In this document: positions 33,675 to 42,516 of the stretch, one piece after another | Layout of the letters: each line of letters begins with the position of its first letter | How positions within the stretch are numbered: position 1 is the first letter of the stretch | NCBI GenBank assembly: GCA_943368475.1 | Contig: CALRLF020000007.1 | Span: 1-64,000 of the forward strand | From: UBA1930 sp943368475 | GTDB taxonomy: Bacteria > Bacteroidota > Bacteroidia > Chitinophagales > Chitinophagaceae | DNA: 64,000 bases | Direction of reading: 5' to 3' | Notes under the pieces: generated by a model | The model's input: only the letters and a program-made list of their open reading frames with translations | What the model was told of the DNA's origin: nothing | Database searches by the model: none | Program-made: the position numbers and the translations under genes

Positions 33675-35324
33675 TTACAGTTGATGTATTTGTAATAGTT
33701 TTTTTAAATCTTCTAAAGTGTTTATTTCGTTTAAAGGCTTGTCTTTTCTCCATCTTACAATTCGTGGAAAACGTAATGCCACTCCACTTTTATGACGATT
33801 ACTTGCAGCTATGCCTTCAAATGCAATTTCAAAAATCAATTCAGGCTTTACAGTTCGTACAGGTCCAAATTTTTCGATAGCATTCTTTTTTACAAAAGCA
33901 TCTACTTCAATTAATTCTTTATCAGTTAATCCACTATAGGCTTTAGTAAAACTTACCAACTTGTCGCCATCTTTTACAGCAAAAGTATAATCCGTATAAA
34001 GGTTACTTCTTCTTCCATGACCTTTTTGTGCATAGATTAACACTGCATCGATAGTTAGTGGATCTATTTTCCATTTCCACCAATCACCTACCTTTCTTCC
34101 AACTTGATAGGTAGATGATTTTCTTTTTAACATAATCCCTTCGGCTAAAAATTCTCTCGATTGTTGTCGAATTGTAGTTAACTCCTGCCAAGAACTAAAG
34201 TTTAACAATGGAGAAATTTGCAATACTGAATTGTTGCATTGAAAGGTTATCGCTTCTAAATATTCCCTTCTTTTGTTGAGTGATAAGTTTCTACAATCTA
34301 TCCCTTCGTATTCCAAAATATCATATGCAATAAAATGAATAGGCACTTCCGTTAACTGCTTTTTAGTAATATTTTTTCTGCCGATTCTTGTTTGCATTAA
34401 TGCAAAAGGTAGTGGCATGTTATTTAGCATAGGAATAATTTCTCCATCTAACACTGTGCCATTGGGTAATAATTCTTTAAGTATGTTGTATTCAGGGAAT
34501 TTCTCTGTAATTAGTTCTTCACCACGACTCCATACAAAAAGTTCGTTGTTGCGTTTAATAATTTGCCCACGAATACCATCCCATTTCCATTCAGCTTGCC
34601 ATTCATTTACATTACCCAATTCTTCTAAAGGTTTATCTAAGGCATAGGCTAAATAAAAAGGGTAGGGCTTAGAGTGATCAACTGTATTGCTGTTCATTAA
34701 ATCTTTAAATTCAATGGTAGCTGGGTTCCAATTTCCACTAATTTTATGAGCAATTGTCGATGTATCTGCCTGTAAATTTTTAGCCAATGCATTAATCATT
34801 AATTTTTGTGAAACACCAATTCTAAACCCACCAGTAATTAACTTATTAAACACAAATTTTTCTTGTTGTTGCATGTTTTTCCAGCAATAGATAATGTATT
34901 CTTTTTTAGTGGAGTCATCGGATTTTTGCAAATCGATTAGTTGATGAATAGCATCTGTTAAACTTAAATTAGTCGGGTAGTTATTTTTTGCTTCTAAATG
35001 TTCAGTTAACAATGCTATTGTTTCAGCCAAATCGCCAACAGTATGGTAACATTCTTCAAACAGCCAACTAGTTAAGTCACACAACTCTATGCACCATTCT
35101 TTCAATTGGGTTGACGTAACTGCTCTTTTAGGTCTTCTTCCTGAGAAAATGGCAATTACCCACAGTTTGTCTGCATCTGTTGTACTCTTAAAATAATTTT
35201 GTAAGGCTATTAATTTTTCATTTGTTTTAGTGGTGGTGCCTAATGTATATATTAATGCAGCAAAGCTTGCAAAGCCTGTAGCCGTAATACTTGTACCAGT
35301 TGAAATTGTATTAGTCTCCTGCAT
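33675..35324 (-). CDS. ATP-dependent DNA ligase
   Basis: A 549-residue ligase. The nucleophile motif is AEWKWDGIRGQ (KxDG, near residue 246). Later motifs are VWSRGEELITEKFPE, LDGEIIP, KRKSSTYQVGRKVGDWWKWK and the OB-fold LVSFTKAYSGLTDKELIEVD. The N-terminal alpha-helical domain (from about FASFAALIYTLGTTTKTNEK) is that of the ligase-associated type. The first ~18 residues are not conserved-looking, so the start is uncertain. The gene overlaps the upstream exonuclease gene by 14 bp. This ligase-exonuclease pair is usually accompanied by a Lhr-type helicase and a phosphoesterase; neither is here. Confidence 0.93.
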   Translation of the reverse strand: MQETNTISTGTSITATGFASFAALIYTLGTTTKTNEKLIALQNYFKSTTDADKLWVIAIFSGRRPKRAVTSTQLKEWCIELCDLTSWLFEECYHTVGDLAETIALLTEHLEAKNNYPTNLSLTDAIHQLIDLQKSDDSTKKEYIIYCWKNMQQQEKFVFNKLITGGFRIGVSQKLMINALAKNLQADTSTIAHKISGNWNPATIEFKDLMNSNTVDHSKPYPFYLAYALDKPLEELGNVNEWQAEWKWDGIRGQIIKRNNELFVWSRGEELITEKFPEYNILKELLPNGTVLDGEIIPMLNNMPLPFALMQTRIGRKNITKKQLTEVPIHFIAYDILEYEGIDCRNLSLNKRREYLEAITFQCNNSVLQISPLLNFSSWQELTTIRQQSREFLAEGIMLKRKSSTYQVGRKVGDWWKWKIDPLTIDAVLIYAQKGHGRRSNLYTDYTFAVKDGDKLVSFTKAYSGLTDKELIEVDAFVKKNAIEKFGPVRTVKPELIFEIAFEGIAASNRHKSGVALRFPRIVRWRKDKPLNEINTLEDLKKLLQIHQL

Positions 35325-36336
35325 TGGAAGTATCTGTTTGGTTAGCTACAACTGTTTCTTCTTCACTTCCATAAGCTGTTTTTACTTCTGCCGCTTCAAT
35401 GCCTTGTTCATTTAAATAACGGCTCAAAACCGATTGAAAACCATGTGTTACAAATACTTTTTCTGCAGTTGTTTGTTGTATGGCACTTAATAAACCTTTC
35501 CAGTCGGCATGATCACTTAAAGCAAAACCAGCATCTACATTATTTCTTCTGCTATTACCACGTACCTGCATCCAACCACTGCAAATTGCAGTAGCATACG
35601 GGTTAAAACGGTTCATCCAAGCACTTCCATCTGCCGAAGGCGGAGCAATAATTACTGCACTTTTTAAATCTTGCTTAGTCGTTTCAGGCGTAATTTTTTT
35701 TACTGTTGGTAATTTAAAACCATTTGCTATCAACACTTCTTGCGTATTCCAAATAGCACCATGTACATAAATATTATTACTTACTGCACTTGCAGCTTCC
35801 AAAACTCGTTGAGCTTTTCCTAAACTATAAGCAATTAGTACTGAGCTTTTTTGTTGAAGTTGATTTTGTACAATCCATTGCTCAATGTTGTGGTAAATTT
35901 CTTGCTGTGGTTTCCAATTATAAATGGGTAATCCAAAAGTAGATTCAGTTATAAACGTATTGCATTTTATGGGCTCAAATTTTCCACTAATGCCGTCGTC
36001 TTCTGTTTTATAATCGCCACTAATCACCCAAACCTCACCTTTATATTCTACTCTAACTTGTGATGAGCCAATGATGTGCCCAGCAGGATGTAAACTAAGC
36101 TGTACACCATTGATAAAAATGGCTTCATTCCAACCAATACTTTCATAGTTATTGTTGCCCAAACGTAATTGCAGCAAGGGTTTGGTGAAATGATGACAAA
36201 GATAATTTTTAGAACCCCATTTTGCATGATCGCTATGGGCATGTGTAATTATAGCTTTATCAACAGCCCTCCAAGGGTCAATATAAAAATCTCCTTGAGC
36301 ACAATACAAGCCTTTATCTGTAAATTGAATAAGCAT
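35311..36336 (-). CDS. Ligase-associated DNA exonuclease (metallo-beta-lactamase/beta-CASP-like)
   Basis: A 341-residue MBL-fold nuclease. Metal-binding motif HAHSDHAKWG (near residue 32), then HPAGHIIGSSQVRVEYKGEV, WVISGDYKTEDDG and C-terminal FALSDHADWKGLL with VFVTHGFQSVLSRYLNEQGI. It belongs to the exonucleases encoded beside ATP-dependent ligases in bacteria, proposed to act in DNA repair. The coding end overlaps the ligase gene by 14 bp, so translation is likely coupled. Confidence 0.92.
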   Translation of the reverse strand: MLIQFTDKGLYCAQGDFYIDPWRAVDKAIITHAHSDHAKWGSKNYLCHHFTKPLLQLRLGNNNYESIGWNEAIFINGVQLSLHPAGHIIGSSQVRVEYKGEVWVISGDYKTEDDGISGKFEPIKCNTFITESTFGLPIYNWKPQQEIYHNIEQWIVQNQLQQKSSVLIAYSLGKAQRVLEAASAVSNNIYVHGAIWNTQEVLIANGFKLPTVKKITPETTKQDLKSAVIIAPPSADGSAWMNRFNPYATAICSGWMQVRGNSRRNNVDAGFALSDHADWKGLLSAIQQTTAEKVFVTHGFQSVLSRYLNEQGIEAAEVKTAYGSEEETVVANQTDTSNAGD

Positions 36337-36358
36337 AGTTAAATGTATTCATTAAAAA

Positions 36359-36517
36359 CTATTTTGTTGCTGCTGTTGTGGCTTTTTGTTTACGACATTT
36401 ATCGCTGCAATATTTAATCTCGTCCCAATTCTTTTCCCATTTTTTTCGCCATGTAAATGGCTTATTACAAATGATACAATTTTTTTGTGGTAAGTATGAT
36501 TTATTGCCTTTAAACAT
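36359..36517 (-). CDS. DUF2256 small zinc-finger-like protein
   Basis: A 52-residue protein, MFKGNKSYLPQKNCIICNKP then FTWRKKWEKNWDEIKYCSDK and CRKQKATTAATK. Four cysteines (CIIC and YCSDKC) form a zinc-binding module, and FTWRKKWEKNWDEIKYCS is the DUF2256 signature. The ATG at 36515-36517 is preferred: an upstream in-frame ATG at 36544 lies within the terminator hairpin of the aminotransferase gene. Function unknown. It precedes the ligase-exonuclease genes on the same strand. Confidence 0.88.
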   Translation of the reverse strand: MFKGNKSYLPQKNCIICNKPFTWRKKWEKNWDEIKYCSDKCRKQKATTAATK

Positions 36518-36532
36518 ATTTTTTATAACAAA

Positions 36533-36555
36533 AAAGGCAACCAATGGTTGCCTTT
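36533..36555 (-). terminator. Terminator after the aminotransferase gene
   Basis: Stem AAAGGCAACC / GGTTGCCTTT with a 3-base loop; on the minus strand it runs into TTTTTTG. It rules out the longer start for DUF2256. Confidence 0.83.
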
Positions 36556-36578
36556 GATAATATTTATTTAATGAATGT

Positions 36579-36620
36579 CAGCTATGCTATTTAGCTGAAG
36601 TTGCGTCGCACCCTTCAGCG
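36579..36620 (-). repeat. Dispersed GTGCGACGC element, copy E (minus)
   Basis: Read on the minus strand: CGCTGAAGGGTGCGACGCAA, then CTTCAGC, a short spacer and ATAGCTG. It lies between the aminotransferase stop and its terminator, so it is probably transcribed in the 3' leader. Confidence 0.7.
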
Positions 36621-36641
36621 TTTATAACATTACTGAACAGT

Positions 36642-37832
36642 TTATTTCAATTTGCTTAATGCATTTTTAATTCTTACCCATGCTCTTTCAATATTTTCAA
36701 TGTTATTAGCAAATGAAAAACGAACACATGAAGGCTCGCCAAATGCATCACCCATTACACTGCTAACATGAGCTGTGTTTAACAGATACATGCAAAATTC
36801 AGAGGCATTATTAACTGCATTGGTACCATCGGTTTTACCATAGTAATAACTTACATCAGGGAAAATATAAAATGCACCTTCTGGTTCTACAATTTTAAAA
36901 CCGGGAATTTCTTTTACAATTTCCAATACACGTGTTCTTCTTCTGGTAAATTCTTCAGTCATTTCAAAAGAAGGACGTAAGTCGGTTGTTAGTGCAACAA
37001 CAGCAGCCTTTTGCGTTATAGAACAGGTACCACTTGTAAATTGTCCTTGTAATTTTTCCATTGCTTTGGCTACTGTAACATTAGAAGCTGTATAGCCCAA
37101 ACGCCAACCAGTCATTGCAAAACCTTTACTTAAACCATTTACAATAATTACACGATCTTTCAAATCTTCAAATTGTGCTATGCTTTCGTGTTGTCCAACA
37201 AAGTTGATGTACTCATAAATTTCATCAGAAATGATGTAAATGTTTGGATGTTTTCTAAACACTTCAGCTAAAGCAGCCAATTCTTCTTTGCTATATACTG
37301 CACCACTTGGGTTACAAGGAGAAGAGAATAAAAATACTTTTGATTTCTCGGTTATCGCAGCTTCTAATTGTGCAGGAGAAATTTTAAAACCACTTTCTGG
37401 TGAGGTTTGTACTTGCACAACAGTGCCACCTGCGATTTTTACCAATTCACTGTAGGTAACCCAAAATGGTGTTGGAATAATCACTTCATCACCTGCCTCA
37501 GCCAATGCCAAAATACAGTTTGCTAGACTTTGTTTAGCACCGGTAGACGTAACGATGTTTTCAGATTTATAATCTAAATTATTATCTTTTTTTAGTTTTG
37601 TGCAAACAGCTTCACGTAAATCTAAAAAGCCAGCAACAGGTGTATAGTGACTCCAGTTGTCGTTAATAGCTTTTATAGCTGCGTCTTTAATGTGTTGTGG
37701 CGTATCAAAATCGGGTTCGCCTAAACTTAAGTCAATTACATCAATACCTTGTGCTCTTAATTCACGGCCAAGTTTAGCCATTTTAAGTGTTTCTGGTTCG
37801 CTGAATCTGTCTAATAAAGAAGAAAGTTGCAT
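36642..37832 (-). CDS. Class I/II pyridoxal-phosphate aminotransferase (aspartate-type)
   Basis: A 396-residue fold-type I enzyme of the AspC/AlaT group: IDLSLGEPDFDTPQHIKDAA near the N-terminus, SPCNPSGAVYSKEE, ISDEIYEYINFVGQHESIAQ and the PLP-lysine block NGLSKGFAMTGWRLGYTAS (Lys near residue 238). It transfers amino groups between amino acids and 2-oxo acids; aspartate/prephenate or broad specificity is typical. It stands alone with its own terminator. The TATCTTTA box upstream on the minus strand is a near match to TAnnTTTG. Confidence 0.92.
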   Translation of the reverse strand: MQLSSLLDRFSEPETLKMAKLGRELRAQGIDVIDLSLGEPDFDTPQHIKDAAIKAINDNWSHYTPVAGFLDLREAVCTKLKKDNNLDYKSENIVTSTGAKQSLANCILALAEAGDEVIIPTPFWVTYSELVKIAGGTVVQVQTSPESGFKISPAQLEAAITEKSKVFLFSSPCNPSGAVYSKEELAALAEVFRKHPNIYIISDEIYEYINFVGQHESIAQFEDLKDRVIIVNGLSKGFAMTGWRLGYTASNVTVAKAMEKLQGQFTSGTCSITQKAAVVALTTDLRPSFEMTEEFTRRRTRVLEIVKEIPGFKIVEPEGAFYIFPDVSYYYGKTDGTNAVNNASEFCMYLLNTAHVSSVMGDAFGEPSCVRFSFANNIENIERAWVRIKNALSKLK

Positions 37833-37954
37833 GTTAATGATCGGTTGTTAAAAGATTATTTTATAATGGGCGTAAAGATAAGCCTCATAAAAAAATAATC
37901 GGGTTATCGACCACTTAATTTCAGAAACAATTGAAGATTTTTCACTAACTAATG

Positions 37955-38647
37955 TTAGTTGTATTCGAGTAAGGTTAATCCAAGTTGTTGTGCAGTTCCA
38001 GCTGTGCCATTGGTAGCACCTTTTAGCAATAATGTGTACACTTTACCCGATTGTAAGTTTACATTGGGTAAAGTAGCAATTGTTGCATTTGTAGTGCTGT
38101 TTTTTGCTTCTATCGTAACTGTTGCTGCTGTTACCTGTTGAAACATGTTGGCTGTGGCGTTGGTGCCTTGGTCATTAAAACTTCTTGAGCTGCTTAATTT
38201 AGTTGTACCAATATAAAAATCGGTTGTAGCAATATCGACTGCCAAATGAAAGAAACGAATTTTAGATTTGCCTGCATCTGCAGAAACAATGGTATCTGTT
38301 ATTAAACTCACTTTTGTTTTACTTAGCGAATCGGCAACAAGTAAAGTGTAATTAATATTGGGCTCTAGTGTATAACTGCCATTTGCAATAATTAATCCCG
38401 GTAATGGACCATCTTTTGCTTTAATTCTAAAATTGGGTTTGCCAGAATTTACAAAAAAATAATTACTAGCCGAAGGGAAAATAACATCAGTAGCAAGTAG
38501 TATTCCATCTGCTTCTATTTCAAGTGTTGGTGCATTTATAGAAGCATTGATGAACTTCATTTGAGATTGAATGCTATAACCATTGTCTTTACTACAAGAA
38601 ACAGTGGTTATTGCAACGATAAAAATTAGGTAAAATAATCTTTTCAT
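37955..38647 (-). CDS. DUF4397 domain-containing lipoprotein (second copy)
   Basis: A 230-residue protein with a lipoprotein signal (MKRLFYLIFIVAITTVSCSK, lipobox ending VSC). The beta-rich body contains MKFINASINAPTLEIEADGI and KIRFFHLAVDIATTDFYIGT, the pattern that marks DUF4397 in the 545-1357 protein. Probably surface or periplasmic, of unknown role. It is 25 bp downstream of the serine-hydrolase gene on the same strand, so the two are likely co-transcribed. Confidence 0.78.
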   Translation of the reverse strand: MKRLFYLIFIVAITTVSCSKDNGYSIQSQMKFINASINAPTLEIEADGILLATDVIFPSASNYFFVNSGKPNFRIKAKDGPLPGLIIANGSYTLEPNINYTLLVADSLSKTKVSLITDTIVSADAGKSKIRFFHLAVDIATTDFYIGTTKLSSSRSFNDQGTNATANMFQQVTAATVTIEAKNSTTNATIATLPNVNLQSGKVYTLLLKGATNGTAGTAQQLGLTLLEYN

Positions 38648-38672
38648 ATTGTATAAAAGTGAAGCTAAAATT

Positions 38673-39929
38673 TTAATAACGCAGCGTAAACTTTGTTAAA
38701 TCTGGTATATTCTTTCTTAAACGATTTAATTCATAATTATAAATCGTTTGTCCAAGGTTTTTCATAAAAGGGAAACCAATGGTTTCGTAATCATATTTAT
38801 CATCGTTATAAATACCATCAGTGTTGCAATTAATGGTAGCACTAAGCATAAATTCAACATTATTTTTGATATCTATGATATACGCTGCATCAATCATAAA
38901 TCCATACGCATCGCCTACTTTATTAAATACCCTAATGTAGTTTGGTGGTGTATTTTTTTCAGAACCATACAATAAAAACTTGCAATAATTATCCAAATAA
39001 TTGGTCGAATCATAATAAGGGTATTTACTTTCTTTAGGATGAGCACTCATCCAATGCAATAGAAAATCATAATCTTCATTTGTTAAGTTAAAACGTTGTT
39101 TGGCTGGTGTTAATTCATTAAAAATAACCGACTTTAAAATGCTGTGTAAGTCTTGTAATTTCAATCGGTTTTTTAATGAAAAATCAAATGATTCATTTAT
39201 TAATTCATTGCCTTTGTAGTATCCTTTGCCTAATTTAATATCTGTTGTAATGTATTTTGCTTTGCTATATTGTGCTGGTTGTGCTAGTAAAATATTACCA
39301 GCAGTATCATAAAAATTTACAGCATTGGTTAATTTATTTTGTTCTATTGTTAGTGGTGTTTGTAATCGATGACGAATAGCTGCTTCTTTATAACCTTTTT
39401 CTTTTAGCTTTTTCTGAATGTATTCTTGACCAAGAAATTCATACAATCTGTTGAAAGCATCATTGTCACTCACTAAAAATATTTGTTTGATATAATGAGC
39501 AATTGACGGAACGCTATTTTCGGCAGATGGAAGTGTGTACACAAAAGATTGTTTATCTGCACTACTGTCGGTTACCATTGTAGTAAACTTATCAATACCA
39601 TATTTCTTTAGCTCATTCAGTTTTTCTAAAGCCAAAAAAGCAATGGGCATTTTAACGGTACTTGCAGGATAAAAATATTGGTTGGTTAAATGAAAAGTAT
39701 AGTCCGTGAAGCTGGGAACATTTTTTTCATCTCTGTTAATTTGGGTATAGATAATTTGAATGTTTAAATCATCTTTTTGTTTTAATAAGGTTGCTAAAAT
39801 TGAGTTGTTGAGTAGTAAATTTTCTAAAAATGAATCTTGTTGTAATTGTTTATTGCTCAACATTTTTTTTTGTGCTACAAGCGGTTGGTAAAAAAGACTT
39901 ATTAAAAGCAAGCTGATAATTTTTCTCAT
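38673..39929 (-). CDS. Exported serine hydrolase, class A beta-lactamase-like
   Basis: A 418-residue protein with a signal peptide (MRKIISLLLISLFYQPLVAQ). The active-site SxxK is in YPASTVKMPIAF (Ser near residue 91), and VSDNDAFNRLYEFLG supplies the SDN motif (near residue 154). A clear KTG triad is not visible. Enzymes with this layout include beta-lactamases and related peptidases; classic class A enzymes are about 300 residues, so this longer, C-terminally extended form may act on cell-wall peptides or unknown esters. Its -7 box TATATTTG (minus) lies just upstream. Confidence 0.8.
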   Translation of the reverse strand: MRKIISLLLISLFYQPLVAQKKMLSNKQLQQDSFLENLLLNNSILATLLKQKDDLNIQIIYTQINRDEKNVPSFTDYTFHLTNQYFYPASTVKMPIAFLALEKLNELKKYGIDKFTTMVTDSSADKQSFVYTLPSAENSVPSIAHYIKQIFLVSDNDAFNRLYEFLGQEYIQKKLKEKGYKEAAIRHRLQTPLTIEQNKLTNAVNFYDTAGNILLAQPAQYSKAKYITTDIKLGKGYYKGNELINESFDFSLKNRLKLQDLHSILKSVIFNELTPAKQRFNLTNEDYDFLLHWMSAHPKESKYPYYDSTNYLDNYCKFLLYGSEKNTPPNYIRVFNKVGDAYGFMIDAAYIIDIKNNVEFMLSATINCNTDGIYNDDKYDYETIGFPFMKNLGQTIYNYELNRLRKNIPDLTKFTLRY

Positions 39930-39933
39930 AATT

Positions 39934-39941
39934 CAAATATA
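39934..39941 (-). promoter_or_regulatory. Candidate -7 box for the serine hydrolase gene
   Basis: On the minus strand TATATTTG matches TAnnTTTG exactly, four bp before the ATG. ATTG lies 17 bp further upstream in the -33 position. It implies a very short or absent leader. Confidence 0.5.
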
Positions 39942-40118
39942 AAAAGCAAAACTGATTGCAATTGTATTAAGTTATGAAGGTGCTTGATTTTTCATTTCAA
40001 AAGTTATTTGTCCGATTGGGATTATATACTGTTCTTATGGGGTACAACTATCCATATAAACCCTACATCTTTGAACTGCTAAATAATAATGTGCTTTTAG
40101 CCGTTGTTAACTTATGAG

Positions 40119-40150
40119 AACACCCTTGACAATGCAAGGGTGTTTACTTT
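40119..40150. terminator. Hairpin downstream of kdsA
   Basis: Perfect stem AACACCCTTG / CAAGGGTGTT with a 6-base loop. The T-rich tail is on the plus side only; in the direction of kdsA (minus) the tail is poor, so its role is uncertain. Confidence 0.5.
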
Positions 40151-40172
40151 TTAGGGGTATCGTACCAACAAT

Positions 40173-40997
40173 TTAAACCACTGCTTTTCTCAATTTTACC
40201 AACTTCTCTAATAAATCTTCTAATAGGTGCAATGGTAACATATTTGCACCATCACTTTTTGCAACAGCAGGGTTGGGGTGTGTTTCTATAAATAAACCAT
40301 CAGCTCCTGTTGCAATGGCAGCTTTGGCAATTGTCTCAATCAATTGAGGGTTGCCACCAGTAATCCCACTCGTTTGATTGGGTTGTTGCAAGCTATGTGT
40401 AACATCCATAATAACTGGAGTGCCATGCTCTTTCATCCATGTGATATTTCTGTAATCTACTACTAAATCTTGATAGCCAAATGTGGTGCCACGTTCGGTA
40501 AGCATAATCTTTTCGTTACCAGCTTTTCTAATTTTATCTACTGCAAACTGCATGCTTGGGCCACTTAAGAACTGACCTTTTTTTACGTTTACAATTTTAT
40601 TGGTATCGGCAGCTGCCAACAATAAATCTGTTTGACGACACAAGAATGCTGGAATTTGTAAAATATCTATGTATTGAGCTGCAATAGCACATTCATCGTG
40701 TGCATGTACATCGCTAGTAGTTGGGAGGTTGTAGGTTGTTCCTACTTTTTTAATTAAGTCTAAACCAATATCATCGCCCAAGCCAGTAAAAGAACTTGCA
40801 CTGGTACGATTGGCTTTTCTATAACTGGCTTTAAATATGTAGGGAATTTCTAAGCGTTTACAAATGCCCGAAACTTTATCGGCAATTTCCATTACCAGTT
40901 CTTCACTTTCTACAACACAGGGGCCAGCAATTAAAAAAAAGTTATCGGGGTTGTACGATTGTTGTTTTACTAAATCTGCTAAAAAGTTGGGTAACAT
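40173..40997 (-). CDS. kdsA: 3-deoxy-8-phosphooctulonate synthase
   Basis: A 274-residue enzyme that joins PEP and arabinose-5-phosphate to make KDO-8-phosphate, the start of the KDO branch of lipopolysaccharide. Features are FFLIAGPCVVESEELVMEIA, the conserved FKASYRKANRTSASSFTGLG, SDVHAHDECAIA, LSGPSMQFAVDKIRK, MLTERGTTFGYQDLVVDYR, PVIMDVTHSLQQPNQTSGIT and GLFIETHPNPAVAKSDG. It matches the family's usual length. The lpxK gene of lipid A synthesis is in the same window. A TAAGTTTG box sits upstream. Confidence 0.96.
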   Translation of the reverse strand: MLPNFLADLVKQQSYNPDNFFLIAGPCVVESEELVMEIADKVSGICKRLEIPYIFKASYRKANRTSASSFTGLGDDIGLDLIKKVGTTYNLPTTSDVHAHDECAIAAQYIDILQIPAFLCRQTDLLLAAADTNKIVNVKKGQFLSGPSMQFAVDKIRKAGNEKIMLTERGTTFGYQDLVVDYRNITWMKEHGTPVIMDVTHSLQQPNQTSGITGGNPQLIETIAKAAIATGADGLFIETHPNPAVAKSDGANMLPLHLLEDLLEKLVKLRKAVV

Positions 40998-41025
40998 ACT
41001 TTGATGAATTGTGATAAATGTGGCA

Positions 41026-41033
41026 CAAACTTA
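41026..41033 (-). promoter_or_regulatory. Candidate -7 box for kdsA
   Basis: On the minus strand TAAGTTTG matches TAnnTTTG exactly, 28 bp upstream of the start codon. No -33 TTTG is evident. Confidence 0.45.
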
Positions 41034-41108
41034 CGTTAACTTTCCTTTCTTTGTAATACTGATTGAAACGAGTGTTTGCCTGCTGTTTTAATTGTTTAAT
41101 ATTGTTAT

Positions 41109-41187
41109 GTAGCTGAAGTGTGTCCTTGCTAGTCAGCAGGATTCAAAACGACGCCACTACAGTTGTTTGCATGTACTGCAGCTGGTT
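41109..41187 (+). repeat. Dispersed GTGCGACGCC element, copy C, long form
   Basis: GTAGCTGAAGTGTG, an insert containing CCTTGCTAGTCAGCAGG, then GACGCCACTACAGTTG, a spacer and TACTGCAGCTGGTT. The termini AGCTG and CAGCT are inverted. It lies upstream of the threonine dehydrogenase gene. Confidence 0.75.
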
Positions 41188-41239
41188 CCATAAGTTTTCT
41201 TCTCTAGATTAAATTAATTCAGTTATAAAAAATCGTTGT

Positions 41240-42181
41240 ATGGCTAAAGAAAAAATATTGGTAATTGGTGCTTCAGGACAAATTGGTGTTGAGTTAACTA
41301 TGGCTTTGCGTAAAATTTATGGCAACAGTAATGTGATTGCAAGTGATTTAAGAGAACAAAATCCTTTGTTAGAAGGCACTGGACCTTATGTGAGTTTGGA
41401 TGTAATGAATAAGGAAATGCTGCATGTGCAAGTGATTAGGCAAAATATTACACAGATTTATTTATTGGCAGCCATACTGAGTGCAACAGGGGAGAAGAAC
41501 CCCAATTTAGCTTGGCATTTAAATATGCAGGGGTTATTGAATGTGTTAGATATTGCCAGAGAAGAAAAACTGAGTAAAGTGTATTGGCCAAGCAGTATTG
41601 CTGTGTTTGGGCCAACTAGCCCAAAGCAAAATTGTCCACAACAAACGATTATAGAACCTACAACTGTTTATGGCATTAGCAAATATGCAGGAGAGTTTTG
41701 GTGTAATTATTTTCATAACCGATATGGTGTAGATGTTAGAAGTATTCGTTATCCTGGATTGATTAGTTATAAAAGTGCTCCAGGTGGTGGAACAACAGAT
41801 TATGCTGTTGAAATTTATTTGGAAGCATTAGAAAATAAAAAGTATCAATGCTTTTTGCAAGAGGATACTTATTTGCCTATGATGTATATGCCTGATGCAA
41901 TTAGGGCAACGATTGAATTGATGGAAGCTCCTGCTGCTAAAATTGGTATTCGACATTCGTATAATGTGGCTGGGATGAGTTTTTCACCCAAAGAAATTGC
42001 TGGTTCGATTCAGCAACATATTCCTGAATTTTCAATTTCTTATAAACCTGATTATCGACAGCAAATTGCTGATAGTTGGCCAGGTAGTATTGATGATAGT
42101 ATTGCTGCAAGTGATTGGGGTTGGAAACCTGAATTTGATTTAGAAAAAATGACAAAGGATATGTTGGAGAATTTGAAGTGA
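41240..42181 (+). CDS. NAD-dependent epimerase/dehydratase, SDR-type L-threonine 3-dehydrogenase-like
   Basis: A 313-residue extended SDR enzyme: ILVIGASGQIGVELTMALRK (NAD-binding GxSGQxG), IYLLAAILSATGEKNPNLAW, and the catalytic YGISKYAGEFW (YxxxK, near residue 143). The C-terminus FSPKEIAGSIQQHIPEFSIS and SWPGSIDDSIAASDWGWKPE matches the UDP-galactose-4-epimerase-like threonine dehydrogenases. These oxidise L-threonine to 2-amino-3-oxobutyrate. A partner glycine C-acetyltransferase (Kbl) is not adjacent; the bioF gene is a distant relative but sits elsewhere. Substrate assignment is by family. Confidence 0.85.
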   Translation: MAKEKILVIGASGQIGVELTMALRKIYGNSNVIASDLREQNPLLEGTGPYVSLDVMNKEMLHVQVIRQNITQIYLLAAILSATGEKNPNLAWHLNMQGLLNVLDIAREEKLSKVYWPSSIAVFGPTSPKQNCPQQTIIEPTTVYGISKYAGEFWCNYFHNRYGVDVRSIRYPGLISYKSAPGGGTTDYAVEIYLEALENKKYQCFLQEDTYLPMMYMPDAIRATIELMEAPAAKIGIRHSYNVAGMSFSPKEIAGSIQQHIPEFSISYKPDYRQQIADSWPGSIDDSIAASDWGWKPEFDLEKMTKDMLENLK

Positions 42182-42183
42182 TA

Positions 42184-42477
42184 AAACCACAGAGTAAAGA
42201 AGCAGAGAAGGTTGATTGCTGAAAGCAATATTTTTACCACGGAGGTGTAGAGTTTTGGAGAAACATAGAGAAATTATTTACGGTAGAGAACACAATAACT
42301 TTTTTATGATTTCAGCGTTATCAGTGTTTTATGCGAGCCATAGATTGATTGCTAACGGCAATTTTATTTTACCAAAGAGGTATAAAGTTTAGGAGGAGCA
42401 CATAGAAGTTATTTACTGCAAAGAACATAAAATTTTTCACAGAGTTCACAAAGGATTTATTTTGGGTCGGAACAACG
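42184..42477. repeat. CCACRGAG-type repeat cluster with a 133-bp tandem duplication
   Basis: No gene is seen in 42182-42516. Two diverged units start with TTGATTGCT at 42212 and 42345 (period 133 bp). Each has a small hairpin (ATTGCT-GAA-AGCAAT; ATTGC-TAACG-GCAAT), then TACCACGGAGGTGTAGAGTT in one and TACCAAAGAGGTATAAAGTT in the other. CACAGAG-type words flank both ends. Confidence 0.7.
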
Positions 42478-42516
42478 AAATCGGGCTGAATCGGATGGAA
42501 TTTTTTTTTGAAAGCA

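Noticed and set aside
36518..36544. ATG at 36544 as the DUF2256 start
   Set aside because: It lies in the 3' arm of a terminator hairpin and adds non-conserved residues; the ATG at 36515-36517 fits the family.
40998..41239. Possible small RNA or tRNA in the kdsA-threonine dehydrogenase gap
   Set aside because: The structure there is explained by copy C of the dispersed element; no cloverleaf or conserved RNA motif is evident.
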